Of a stretch of 64,000 bases of DNA, positions 42,163 to 50,252 are shown in pieces. The translations under genes were made by a program, and so were the position numbers. Numbering within the stretch: the first letter of the stretch is position 1; each line of letters starts with the position of its first letter. The notes under the pieces were generated by a model. The model was given only the letters and a program-made list of their open reading frames with translations. It ran no database searches and was not told where the DNA came from. Origin of the DNA: Sulfitobacter marinus (GTDB taxonomy: Bacteria; Pseudomonadota; Alphaproteobacteria; Rhodobacterales; Rhodobacteraceae); NCBI RefSeq assembly GCF_900116285.1, contig NZ_FPAJ01000001.1, positions 434,001-498,000 on the forward strand. The letters run 5' to 3'.

Positions 42163-44178
42163 TTATAGCAGCGCCTTGGCTGTGTCGGCCACGTTCTGCG
42201 CCGTGATACCGAATTTCTCGAACAGCTCGTTGGCCGGGGCGGATGCACCGAAACGGTCCATGCCGACGAAATCGGCTTTGTTCCATTTGCCACGCTCTCC
42301 GGTCAGCCAGCGATCCCAGCCCTGACGCACGGCAGCTTCGACACCGACGCGCACGGGACCGGCGGGCAGAACCCGGCGACGGTATGCTTCGTCTTGCTCG
42401 GCGAACAGCTCCATACAGGGCATGGAGACAACGCGGGTGCCGATGCCTTGCTCTTGCAAGATATCACGTGCTTTCAACGCGATCTCGACCTCGGAACCGG
42501 TGGCGATCAGGATTACCTGACGTTTGCCTTCGGCATCGGCCAGAACGTAAGCACCCTGTTCGGTGAGGTTCTTGTTCTTATGCTCAAGGCGCACGGTGGG
42601 CAGGCCCTGACGGGTCAGGGACAGCACGGATGGCGTGTCCTTTGAGGTCAGCGCGATTTCCCATGCTTCAGCGGTTTCAATCGTATCGGCGGGACGGAAC
42701 ACATAGGTGTTCGGCGTCGCGCGTGAAATCGCCAGATGCTCGACCGGCTGGTGGGTTGGGCCATCTTCGCCCAGACCGATGCTGTCATGTGTCATGACGA
42801 ACACGGTTGGCACTTGCATCAGCGCGGCAAGGCGCATCGCAGGGCGGGCATAGTCGGTGAAACACATGAACGTGCCGCCGTAAGGGCGCATGCCGCCGTG
42901 CAAAGCCATGCCGTTCATCGCGGATGCCATGCCATGTTCACGAATGCCCCAATAGACATAGCGCCCACCACGGTTGTCGATGTCGAACACGCCCAGATCA
43001 GCGGTTTTGGTGTTGTTCGAACCGGTCAGATCAGCCGATCCGCCCACGGTTTCCGAATACAGCGGGTTCAAGACCTCAAGCGTCTTTTCGCTGCTGGCGC
43101 GGGTGGCCAGTTTCGGTGCGGATTCAGATATCTGTTTTTTGAACGCCTTGACGGTGGCCGACAGTTTCTTGGGCGCATCGCCTGCCAATGCGCGGTTGAA
43201 TTCCTCGCGCTTGGTGCGGGACATGGCGTCGAAACGCTCTTCCCATTCCTTACGCGTGTCTGCGCCGCGCGCGCCGATGGCTTCCCATGCGGATTTCACA
43301 TCGGCGGGCACTTCGAACGGGCCAGTTGTCCAACCATAGGCGGCTTTGGCGGCGGCCATCTGATCTGCATCGGTCAAGGCACCGTGACCCTTTGACGTGT
43401 CTTGTGCGGCGTGGCCCAAGGCGATGTGGGTCTTGCAAGCGATCATCGACGGCAGATCGGATTTGCGAGCCTCAGTCAGGGCGGCATCAATCTGATCGGG
43501 GTTGTGGCCGTCGATTTCAACGACATGCCAACCGGCGGCCTTAAAGCGCGCCACTTGATCAACGGTGTCGGACAGGGTGACGGGGCCATCGATGGTGATG
43601 TTGTTATTGTCCCACATCACGATCAGCTTGCTCAGCTTGTGACGGCCGGCCAATGCGATGGCCTCTTGGCTGACGCCTTCCATCAGGCAACCGTCGCCAG
43701 CGATCACATAGGTAAAGTGATCTGCGATTTTCTTGCCGTATTGGGCGCGCTGGATTTCTTCGGCCATCGCAAAGCCCACGGAATTCGCAATCCCCTGACC
43801 CAAGGGGCCGGTGGTTGTTTCAATCGCGTCTGCAAGGAAGTTTTCGGGGTGGCCCGCCGTGCGCGCGCCCATCTGGCGGAAGTTTTTCAGCTCTTCGAGG
43901 GGGAATTGCGCGTCGCCCACCAGATGCAGCAGCGAATAGATCAACATCGACCCGTGGCCCGCCGACAGAATGAAACGGTCGCGGTCTGGCCACAGCGGGT
44001 TAGATGCATCAAATTTTAGGTGTTTTTCGAACAACACGGTTGCAACATCGGCCATACCCATGGGCATTCCGGAGTGGCCAGAATTGGCGGCGGCGACGGC
44101 GTCCAGCGTCAGGGCGCGAATGGCGGTCGCTTTAGACCAATGCTCAGGATTCGCTTTCGCAAGTGCGTTCAAGTCCAC
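42163..44178 (-). CDS. tkt: Transketolase
   Basis: A 671-residue thiamine-diphosphate enzyme moving two-carbon ketol units in the pentose phosphate (and, in other bacteria, Calvin) pathways. The start [20 protein letters not shown] leads into the family motif. The ThDP motif [18 protein letters not shown] is near 155-172, with [11 protein letters not shown]. The pyrimidine domain has [13 protein letters not shown] and [19 protein letters not shown]. The C-terminal region is complete. It stands alone, near the gap genes (separated by DUF808), so a carbon-metabolism neighbourhood is apparent. No TGTTAGCG site is visible in its 233-base upstream region. Confidence 0.96.
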   Translation of the reverse strand: MDLNALAKANPEHWSKATAIRALTLDAVAAANSGHSGMPMGMADVATVLFEKHLKFDASNPLWPDRDRFILSAGHGSMLIYSLLHLVGDAQFPLEELKNFRQMGARTAGHPENFLADAIETTTGPLGQGIANSVGFAMAEEIQRAQYGKKIADHFTYVIAGDGCLMEGVSQEAIALAGRHKLSKLIVMWDNNNITIDGPVTLSDTVDQVARFKAAGWHVVEIDGHNPDQIDAALTEARKSDLPSMIACKTHIALGHAAQDTSKGHGALTDADQMAAAKAAYGWTTGPFEVPADVKSAWEAIGARGADTRKEWEERFDAMSRTKREEFNRALAGDAPKKLSATVKAFKKQISESAPKLATRASSEKTLEVLNPLYSETVGGSADLTGSNNTKTADLGVFDIDNRGGRYVYWGIREHGMASAMNGMALHGGMRPYGGTFMCFTDYARPAMRLAALMQVPTVFVMTHDSIGLGEDGPTHQPVEHLAISRATPNTYVFRPADTIETAEAWEIALTSKDTPSVLSLTRQGLPTVRLEHKNKNLTEQGAYVLADAEGKRQVILIATGSEVEIALKARDILQEQGIGTRVVSMPCMELFAEQDEAYRRRVLPAGPVRVGVEAAVRQGWDRWLTGERGKWNKADFVGMDRFGASAPANELFEKFGITAQNVADTAKALL

Positions 44179-44355
44179 GGTGTTGCTTCCTTATAAGGGG
44201 GATTAACATTTGCCGGATGAATACCAGCCACCCCGCAAAGATCAAGGGCCACAACCCCATCACAGGGCATGTGTGAAAATGCGGCGCCAAGATGTTGTTC
44301 TTAAAGGGGCAGTAATCCGCTTGTGGTTTAGGTAGGATCGACGGCAACAGCGTTG

Positions 44356-44372
44356 ACCATCGATTCGATGGT
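44356..44372. promoter_or_regulatory. Perfect short palindrome upstream of the coiled-coil/zapA operon
   Basis: ACCATCGA-T-TCGATGGT, an 8-bp inverted repeat around one base, lies 40 bases before the ATG at 44412. It is also about 178 bases upstream of tkt. It has the form of a regulator binding site; the protein is unknown. The rest of this 233-base gap shows nothing definite. Confidence 0.4.
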
Positions 44373-44411
44373 TGGCAAACTGGGCTAAGCAACTTGCGAG
44401 GGCATGAGGGC

Positions 44412-44933
44412 ATGAGCGACATTGAACAATTGCAGGGCCGAATTATGGCCGCGATGGAGCGCGCATCGCGCGGTTTGGAAAATCTGGCACCGGTCAAAGA
44501 GGACGTGCCAGACCTGTCGCAGGATCTGGAAGACGAACGCACAGCTAACGCGCAACTGACCGAGCGGATTAAAGCCCTGAACGAACAGATGGAGACCGCC
44601 GCAACAGAGGCGCAAACCAAACTGGAAGAGGCCGAGGCAAAAATTGCCGAGATGGAAACCAAGCTTGCCCAGGAGGGCGAAGCTCAATCCCGAATTGAGC
44701 AACTGGATGTTGAATTGCAGCAGGTGCGCGGGGCAAACGCAAAGCTCTCCGAGGCCTGCGCCGCCTTGCGGGATGCGAACGAAGAAGGTGTGGGCGATCC
44801 GGAACTGATCAACAAGGCCATGCAGGCCGAGCTGGATGCCTTGCGCGCCGCGCGCACGGCCCAAATCGCCGAGGCAGAGGCGATCTTGTCTGCCCTTTCG
44901 CCCCTCGTTGAATCCGCGCAGGAGTATCATTGA
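44412..44933 (+). CDS. Coiled-coil protein coupled to zapA
   Basis: A 173-residue protein, beginning MSDIEQLQGRIMAAMERASRGLENL. Almost all of it is predicted helix with strong heptad character (residues 40-115: NAQLTERIKALNEQMETAAT, LEEAEAKIAEMETKLAQEG, IEQLDVELQQVRGANAKLSE). It has no signal peptide, membrane segment or enzyme motif. It is very rich in Ala, Glu and Gln. It overlaps zapA by one base (TGATG), so it is translated with a known FtsZ-ring protein. A role in cell division is inferred from this coupling. An upstream in-frame start at 44394 is possible. Confidence 0.75.
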   Translation: MSDIEQLQGRIMAAMERASRGLENLAPVKEDVPDLSQDLEDERTANAQLTERIKALNEQMETAATEAQTKLEEAEAKIAEMETKLAQEGEAQSRIEQLDVELQQVRGANAKLSEACAALRDANEEGVGDPELINKAMQAELDALRAARTAQIAEAEAILSALSPLVESAQEYH

Positions 44934-45325
44934 TGCCCGAAGTTACCATTTCCATTGGCAGTCGCCAGTTCGAGGTCGCCTGCCAAGACGGCGAAGAAAG
45001 CTATCTGCACGCCGCCGCCAAAATGCTTGATGACGAGGCGCAGGTGCTATCGGACCAAGTGGGCCGGATGCCAGAGGCCCGGATGCTCTTGATGGCGGGC
45101 CTGTTGCTGGCCGACAAAACCGCCAGCGTTGAAGATAAAGTCGCCGAAGTGCAGGCACAGCTGGCCGAGCGCGAGGCAGAACTGGCAAAACTGCGCGATA
45201 CTGTGGTCGAACCGGAACGCATTGAGGTGCCCGTTGTGCCACAAGAGGTCACGGAGGGTCTGGGCGAAATGGCCGCCCGCGCCGAGGCTTTGGCCCAAGA
45301 GATCGAGGAAAAAGCGGCAAGCTAA
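44933..45325 (+). CDS. zapA: Cell division protein ZapA
   Basis: A 130-residue ZapA-family protein that binds FtsZ and cross-links protofilaments. The N-terminal domain MPEVTISIGSRQFEVACQDG and EESYLHAAAKMLDDEAQVLS (1-45) matches ZapA. A coiled coil spans about 65-95 (VEDKVAEVQAQLAEREAELA). A divergent tail (VEPERIEVPVVPQEVTEG) extends it beyond the ~105 residues of E. coli ZapA. The ATG at 44933 overlaps the upstream coiled-coil gene stop; a TTG one codon earlier is also in frame. In many bacteria a 6S RNA gene follows zapA, but the 64-base gap here is too short for one. Confidence 0.9.
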   Translation: MPEVTISIGSRQFEVACQDGEESYLHAAAKMLDDEAQVLSDQVGRMPEARMLLMAGLLLADKTASVEDKVAEVQAQLAEREAELAKLRDTVVEPERIEVPVVPQEVTEGLGEMAARAEALAQEIEEKAAS

Positions 45326-45380
45326 CCCGCTATAACTCGTGACCTAGGCAGACTGTTGCACGCTACCGGCGATGGGACGG

Positions 45381-45399
45381 GCAGGGGGATTACCCCTGC
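45381..45399 (+). terminator. Possible weak terminator hairpin after zapA
   Basis: GCAGGGG and CCCCTGC pair around GATTA. The hairpin overlaps the end of the converging antiporter gene (stop 45390-45392), and no T-run follows. Confidence 0.3.
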
Positions 45400-46310
45400 G
45401 CCGCCATCACATACGCCACATATACGAGCAAAAATGCCAGCCCCATGGCCCGCCCGATCACTGGACGCGTTAGCAGGATTGCGGTGATCATCAGCGACAG
45501 TGCGACCATCACAGGCAGATCAAAGGTTAGGAAACGGGCTGCGACCGGAATGGGTTGGATCACGGCTGTGACGCCCAGGATGCCAAAGACGTTAAAGATG
45601 TTCGACCCGATCACGTTGCCGATTTCGATTTCGGATTGCCGCCGGAACGCCGCCACCACCGAGGTGGCCAATTCAGGCAGGGATGTGCCCACCGCGACGA
45701 TTGTCAGCCCGATGAATGCCTCGGACAGGCCCGCGTCGCGGGCGATGGACACTGCGCCATCCACCAAAAACCGCGCCCCGAAAAGCAAGGCGATAAAACC
45801 GGCGACCACCCATAATGCGGATATGAGCACTCTGGGTTTTTCTGCGCTAAGGGTGTCGTCCTCGGTCATGTCACCGGGCCGCAAATACGTCCACACTAGG
45901 TAGCCAGTCAGCCCCGCCAACAGCATCACGCCCGCTGGTCTGCCGATCTGCCCTGTCATAAAAACCGGTACCAAAACCACGGCGGCCAGAACCATCACAG
46001 CCGTGTCGCGCCGCAAGGTGGCACCTGTGATATGGATGGGCCAAACCAGCGCGGTAAGCCCCATAATCAACGCGATATTGGCGATGTTGGACCCCACGAT
46101 ATTACCAACGGCAATGTCGGGTACACCACGCCACGCCGCTTCGATCGACACCAGCAATTCGGGCATTGAGGTGCCGAACCCTACGACTGTCAGTCCGATC
46201 AACAGCGGTGAAATCGCCAGCCGTTGCGCAATGCCAATGCTTCCACGCACCAAGGCTTCACCGCCCAAGAACAGGCCCAAGAGCCCGGCCGCAACATAGA
46301 TGTAATCCAA
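45390..46310 (-). CDS. Calcium/sodium antiporter family protein (YrbG-like)
   Basis: A 306-residue K+-independent Na+/Ca2+ exchanger-type protein with about ten membrane helices in two inverted halves. Each half carries the ion-binding alpha-repeat: VGFGTSMPELLVSIEAAWRG (about 43-62) and VAVGTSLPELATSVVAAFRR (about 205-224). GNIVGSNIANIALIMG and GNVIGSNIFNVFGILG follow, the partner halves of the binding site. All conserved acidic and Asn residues seen in the family are present. It stands alone; the ion preference cannot be proved from sequence. Confidence 0.92.
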   Translation of the reverse strand: MDYIYVAAGLLGLFLGGEALVRGSIGIAQRLAISPLLIGLTVVGFGTSMPELLVSIEAAWRGVPDIAVGNIVGSNIANIALIMGLTALVWPIHITGATLRRDTAVMVLAAVVLVPVFMTGQIGRPAGVMLLAGLTGYLVWTYLRPGDMTEDDTLSAEKPRVLISALWVVAGFIALLFGARFLVDGAVSIARDAGLSEAFIGLTIVAVGTSLPELATSVVAAFRRQSEIEIGNVIGSNIFNVFGILGVTAVIQPIPVAARFLTFDLPVMVALSLMITAILLTRPVIGRAMGLAFLLVYVAYVMAAQG

Positions 46311-46483
46311 AGTGAAAATCCCCGGGCAATCAGCCTGCCGCGATCACAAATGGGGATCAGTAGGGCGCTTGTACAAGGGGAGAATGGGGGCTGGCGGAAA
46401 TAATTTCAGCCAAAGCGAAACCACGGCGTTTCGTCGGCATTCGCGCCAAAGGGGCGAAGCAGGTCGCTTACGTAAGTCAACGA

Positions 46484-46508
46484 GGCTGGCACGCCGCTCG
46501 CGCCAGCC
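46484..46508 (-). terminator. Hairpin downstream of grxD, possible terminator
   Basis: GGCTGGC and GCCAGCC form a 7-bp stem around an 11-base loop, 12 bases after the grxD stop. On the minus strand it is followed by TCGTTGACTT, a poor T-tract. The remaining 170 bases of this gap (46311-46483) show no recognisable element. Confidence 0.4.
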
Positions 46509-46519
46509 CCGTTATGCAA

Positions 46520-46882
46520 TCAACCGTTGGCTTCGCGGATTTTCTCCGCGGCGTCTTGGTCGAATTTGACGTTGTTTTCAGCCAGCAGCGTGTCCAGTTC
46601 GCCCGACAGCATCATTTCGGTGATGATGTCACAGCCGCCGACAAATTCGCCTTTGACATACAACTGCGGCACGGTGGGCCAATCGGAAAAATCCTTGATA
46701 CCTTGGCGCATGGCTTCGTCGGCCAACACGTTCACGTCGGCATATTCCACTTCCATATAGTTCAGCACCCCTGCCACACGGGACGAAAACCCGCATTGCG
46801 GCATGGATTTTGTGCCCTTCATGAACAGCACAACGTCGTTGGCTGTGATGGTCTCTTTGATCTGTGTTGCCGTGTCGGTCAT
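46520..46882 (-). CDS. grxD: Monothiol glutaredoxin, Grx4 family
   Basis: A 120-residue monothiol glutaredoxin that carries and transfers [2Fe-2S] clusters. The CGFS active site is in [17 protein letters not shown] (about 21-37). [20 protein letters not shown] (about 68-87) is the glutathione-binding segment. The neighbours are a small membrane protein and BolA, the established partner that forms Fe-S-bridged heterodimers with Grx4. The start overlaps the upstream gene by four bases (ATGA), so the three genes form one unit. Confidence 0.95.
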   Translation of the reverse strand: MTDTATQIKETITANDVVLFMKGTKSMPQCGFSSRVAGVLNYMEVEYADVNVLADEAMRQGIKDFSDWPTVPQLYVKGEFVGGCDIITEMMLSGELDTLLAENNVKFDQDAAEKIREANG

Positions 46883-47124
46883 TTCGATTTGTCCTTTGGT
46901 ATAAAGCGTTTGGCGTATTCTTGCGGGTCCTTGGGAATGCGGTACGTGGTCTGATGTCCGCCCCCGCCGCCGCCAGAGTGATAGGTTGTTTCGATCTCGT
47001 GATAGCCCTTGCCGGGAAGCGACCCGCGTTCGGTATCGCGGGTATGACGCAGGGATTGCAGGCCGCGCAGCACCGCCACAATCAGCACCAGAACTGCCAG
47101 TATAACGACAAGTGTCAGGTCCAT
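46879..47124 (-). CDS. Small membrane-anchored protein between bolA and grxD
   Basis: An 81-residue protein with a transmembrane helix at residues 3-20 ([18 protein letters not shown]). It is followed by a soluble tail rich in Gly, His and charged residues ([30 protein letters not shown], cited in parts: [14 protein letters not shown] and [10 protein letters not shown]). No domain is recognised. The single membrane span with a short Gly-rich linker resembles subunits that anchor or tether partners. Its stop overlaps grxD and it lies 32 bases after bolA, so it is likely expressed with both. Function unknown. Confidence 0.72.
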   Translation of the reverse strand: MDLTLVVILAVLVLIVAVLRGLQSLRHTRDTERGSLPGKGYHEIETTYHSGGGGGGHQTTYRIPKDPQEYAKRFIPKDKSK

Positions 47125-47155
47125 TGGGCGTGCTCCTTGGGGTTAATCCTTGGGG

Positions 47156-47392
47156 TTAATCGGGGGCCTTGGTGGTCAGGGCCAGCGCGTGCAGATCCCC
47201 GTTGGGTCCGTCCATTTTCCCCTTAAGGGCACCATAGACGGCGCGTTGTTGTTGTACGCGGTTCATCCCGCGAAAGCTCTCGTCGATGACCATTGCGGCC
47301 ATATGGACACCATCGTCGCCTTGCACCTCAATCTTAGCATTGGGAAAGGTCTGGCGCAGAAGGCTTTCGATATCGCTGGCTTGCATTGGCAT
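47156..47392 (-). CDS. BolA family protein
   Basis: A 78-residue BolA-like protein. The fold is one domain with QASDIESLLRQTFPNAKIEVQG (cited: LLRQTFPNAKIEVQG), the conserved GVHMAAMVIDESFRGMNRV (about 30-48), and RVQQQRAVYGALKGKMDG. The His within this domain can coordinate an Fe-S cluster shared with a monothiol glutaredoxin. A GGAG ribosome site 8 bases upstream selects the ATG at 47392; the ATG two codons later (47386) is possible. It is the first gene of bolA-membrane protein-grxD. The frame is open far upstream (to 48637) only because it is antisense to the xdhC gene. Confidence 0.9.
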   Translation of the reverse strand: MPMQASDIESLLRQTFPNAKIEVQGDDGVHMAAMVIDESFRGMNRVQQQRAVYGALKGKMDGPNGDLHALALTTKAPD

Positions 47393-47530
47393 TGGGGCGG
47401 CTCCGTTCGATTGTGTTAGCCCAGATGTAGTAGTGCGCGCGGCGGCGTGCAAGTTATCTGATTGAGCGATTGCCGATGACGCACTACATATATTGAACTG
47501 CACCGCGCCGCAAAACCGGAGACACCCCCG

Positions 47531-48499
47531 ATGGACATCTTTGAAGACGCACCAGAACGCGCCTATGCATGGGCGCAAGCGGGCCGCGGTGCCGCATTGG
47601 CCACGGTGGTTGAAACTTGGGGGTCGGCCCCGCGCCGCGTGGGTGCGCAGCTGGCCATATCCGGTGATGGCGAAATGCAGGGGTCTGTTTCGGGCGGCTG
47701 CGTCGAAGGTGCCGTGGTGATCGAGGCGTTGGAGGCCGTCGAAGACGGTACATCGCGCCTCTTGGAGTACGGAGTCAGCGATGGCGACGCTTTCGCGGTT
47801 GGGCTGGCCTGTGGTGGTAAAATCCGCGTGCTGGTGGAGCCGATTGGCGATGCGGGCATGCCTTTTGATATTCTGGCCGATCTGGTCAAGGCACGTGCCG
47901 CGCGCGCGCCAATCGGCTATGCGGTGTCGCTGTCGGGCGGCAATGCGCGTCTGGTGAGCGAGGGGTATGAGAACCGTTTTCGGATGGACCGCTCGGGCGT
48001 TGAGGAAGATGGCGATACATTTGTCGCGATCCACAACCCGCCGCTGCGCCTGATTATCGTGGGCGCTGTGCATATCGCCCAAGCCTTGGCCCCGATGGCC
48101 CAGATTGCTGGATTTGACGTTGTGGTGATCGACCCGCGCGAGGCATTTGGATCGCAAGCACGCTTTCCCGAGGCAAAGGTAATTAACGATTGGCCCGATG
48201 CGGCGCTTGAGCAGGTCGGCGTCGACACCCGCAGCGCTGTGGTCTTGTTGACCCATGACCCAAAACTGGACGATCCGGCGTTGCACATCGCGTTGCGCTC
48301 GCCCGCGTTCTACATTGGGGCGCTCGGGTCCAAACGCACCCATACATCCCGGGTGGAGCGGCTGACGGCGGCGGGGTTCAGCGCCGATGACATCGCGCGG
48401 ATCGCGGGGCCGATTGGTCTTGATATCGGGGCTGCTGGCCCGCCCGAGATTGCCGTGGCGACCCTCGCGCAGATGGTCCAAAGCCTGAGAAAACCGTGA
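47531..48499 (+). CDS. XdhC/CoxI family molybdenum-enzyme accessory protein
   Basis: A 322-residue protein. The N-terminal XdhC_CoxI domain (about 10-85) has ALATVVETWGSAPRRVGAQL and SVSGGCVEGAVVIEALEAV. The C-terminal Rossmann-like XdhC domain (about 170-300) includes LIIVGAVHIAQALAPMAQIAG and SPAFYIGALGSKRTHTSR. These proteins bind and sulfurate the molybdenum cofactor and hand it to xanthine-oxidase-family hydroxylases. The stop overlaps the next gene by four bases (GTGA). The coxSLM-type genes start 1.1 kb downstream in the same direction, so this cofactor-insertion role fits them. Confidence 0.9.
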   Translation: MDIFEDAPERAYAWAQAGRGAALATVVETWGSAPRRVGAQLAISGDGEMQGSVSGGCVEGAVVIEALEAVEDGTSRLLEYGVSDGDAFAVGLACGGKIRVLVEPIGDAGMPFDILADLVKARAARAPIGYAVSLSGGNARLVSEGYENRFRMDRSGVEEDGDTFVAIHNPPLRLIIVGAVHIAQALAPMAQIAGFDVVVIDPREAFGSQARFPEAKVINDWPDAALEQVGVDTRSAVVLLTHDPKLDDPALHIALRSPAFYIGALGSKRTHTSRVERLTAAGFSADDIARIAGPIGLDIGAAGPPEIAVATLAQMVQSLRKP

Positions 48500-49479
48500 A
48501 GTTCGGGTCCGTCGCCACGCAAGATGCAGCGGGCGCGCTTTTGGCGCATTCCGTCGCTTTGCCCGCTGGGCGGCTGCGCAAGGGATTGCGGCTGGATGAA
48601 ACCCACATCGCCGACCTGCTGGCCGCTGGGGTCGCACAGATCACGGTGGCGCAACTGGCCGCCAGCGACGTGGATGAAAACACCGCTGCGGCGCAACTTG
48701 CGCAAGCGCTGCTGGCCGACCACCCGCATCTTGAGATGACCAACGCCTTTACTGGCCGTGTGAACCTCATGGCTAAGGGGCCGGGGGTGTCGGTACTGGA
48801 TGTCGCCGCCCTTGAGGCGGTTAATTCGGTTCATCCGATGATCACATTGGCCACGGTACCGCCGTTCCAGCAGATGGCGAATGGCGGTATGGTCGCGACG
48901 ATCAAGATTATCTCATATGGCGTCGATCAGGATGATCTGGCGCGGGCCTGCACAACGGGACGTGGGGCAATCCGCCTTGCGCCGCCCGTGTTGCCAGACG
49001 CGACATTGATCATCACCGAGATCGCGAAAGGGGCAGGGGACAAGGGCCGCGAGGCCATCGCGAACCGGCTTGCCGCGCTGAATATCACGCTCAAGGATGT
49101 TGTCATGGTGCCGCATCAGACGGCGGCGCTAAGTGCTGCGATCAAATCGGCTGACACTGCACTGGTTTTGATCCTGACCGGATCGGCCACCTCGGATACT
49201 GATGATGTTGCCCCGTCTGCCTTGCGCGCCGCTGGTGGCACCGTCGAACGGTTCGGCATGCCCGTTGATCCGGGCAACCTGCTGTTTCTGGGCGCGCTAG
49301 GATCGCACCAAGTGATTGGCTTGCCCGGTTGCGCGCGGTCTCCTGCGCTGAATGGCGCGGATTGGGTCTTGGCGCGGATCGCCTGCGGGATTGCTGTGAC
49401 CGACCGTGACATTGCGGCGATGGGCGTTGGTGGATTGCTCAAGGAAATTGTGACCCGACCCCAACCGCGCCGGGGTTAA
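48496..49479 (+). CDS. Molybdopterin-binding protein (MoeA/MogA-like fold)
   Basis: A 327-residue protein starting at GTG within the xdhC stop. The C-terminal part (about 170-320) matches the MoCF_biosynth molybdopterin-binding domain: LVLILTGSATSDTDDVAPSALRAAGG and LGSHQVIGLPGCARSPALNG, cited in parts as ILTGSATSDTDDVAP and GLPGCARSPALNG. Relatives carry a MobA-like nucleotidyltransferase fused, absent here. It probably prepares or inserts the molybdenum cofactor (possibly the cytosine dinucleotide form used by the xanthine oxidase family) with XdhC for the downstream hydroxylase. That link is inferred from operon order. Confidence 0.83.
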   Translation: MKFGSVATQDAAGALLAHSVALPAGRLRKGLRLDETHIADLLAAGVAQITVAQLAASDVDENTAAAQLAQALLADHPHLEMTNAFTGRVNLMAKGPGVSVLDVAALEAVNSVHPMITLATVPPFQQMANGGMVATIKIISYGVDQDDLARACTTGRGAIRLAPPVLPDATLIITEIAKGAGDKGREAIANRLAALNITLKDVVMVPHQTAALSAAIKSADTALVLILTGSATSDTDDVAPSALRAAGGTVERFGMPVDPGNLLFLGALGSHQVIGLPGCARSPALNGADWVLARIACGIAVTDRDIAAMGVGGLLKEIVTRPQPRRG

Positions 49480-49603
49480 TGAGCGCTATTTGCACGAAAT
49501 TTCCCCATAAAATCATGCATTGCAAAAAATTTTTGTTCTCAACTGGCGGGTGGCATGCTTAACTTGCCGTAACGAGATCAAGAACACTTAAGGGAGGATA
49601 TCT

Positions 49604-50089
49604 ATGACACAGGTCAAAATGACCGTGAACGGCAAGCCCGCGTCTGGCGAGGTTGAGGGCCGTACATTGTTGGCGTCGTTTCTGCGTGAAAACCTGAACC
49701 TGACGGGAACGCATGTCGGCTGTGATACCAGCCAATGCGGTGCCTGCGTCGTGCATGTGGATGGCGAAGCCGTCAAAGCCTGCACCATGCTGGCGGTTGA
49801 AGCCGAAGGGGCGGATGTCAAAACCATCGAAGCCATGGCCAATGCCGATGGATCGCTGAGCGTAATCCAGCAGGCGTTTCAGGATCATCACGGGCTGCAA
49901 TGTGGTTTTTGCACCCCCGGCATGGTCATGTCTGCCTCGGCACTGCTGAAAGACAACCCCAAGCCAACCGAAGACGAAGTGCGCCACTATCTGGACGGCA
50001 ACATCTGCCGCTGCACCGGTTACCACAATATCGTCAAAGCAATCATGGCCGCATCAGGTCAGGACGTCAGCGCGTTGGCGGCTGAGTAA
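49604..50089 (+). CDS. Xanthine-oxidase family (2Fe-2S) small subunit, CoxS type
   Basis: A 161-residue electron-transfer subunit. The first plant-type cluster cysteines are in [15 protein letters not shown]...KACTM (about 43-65). The second helical-bundle cluster is in [18 protein letters not shown] and the [16 protein letters not shown] motif (about 100-150). All eight cysteines of the family are present. A GGGAGG ribosome site precedes the ATG. It opens an S-L-M operon. It is followed by 163 bases, then the molybdenum subunit. Electrons would flow from the Mo site via these clusters to the FAD of the M subunit. Confidence 0.93.
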   Translation: MTQVKMTVNGKPASGEVEGRTLLASFLRENLNLTGTHVGCDTSQCGACVVHVDGEAVKACTMLAVEAEGADVKTIEAMANADGSLSVIQQAFQDHHGLQCGFCTPGMVMSASALLKDNPKPTEDEVRHYLDGNICRCTGYHNIVKAIMAASGQDVSALAAE

Positions 50090-50252
50090 AAGCGCCGCGT
50101 CGATCTTGTGCGGGGAGGCATGAGAAAGACGCAATTACACGCAAGCAACAAGGCGTATCCCTGCGGTTCTGGGTGGCGCCACACCAACAGAATAAAACCT
50201 GCAAACGCGATGGTGCCCAGCACATGCGGCACCCCATAGGGAGGATAATATT

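Noticed and set aside
45326..45389. 6S RNA gene, often found after zapA in bacteria
   Set aside because: The gap is 64 bases. No 6S-like structure fits before the next gene.
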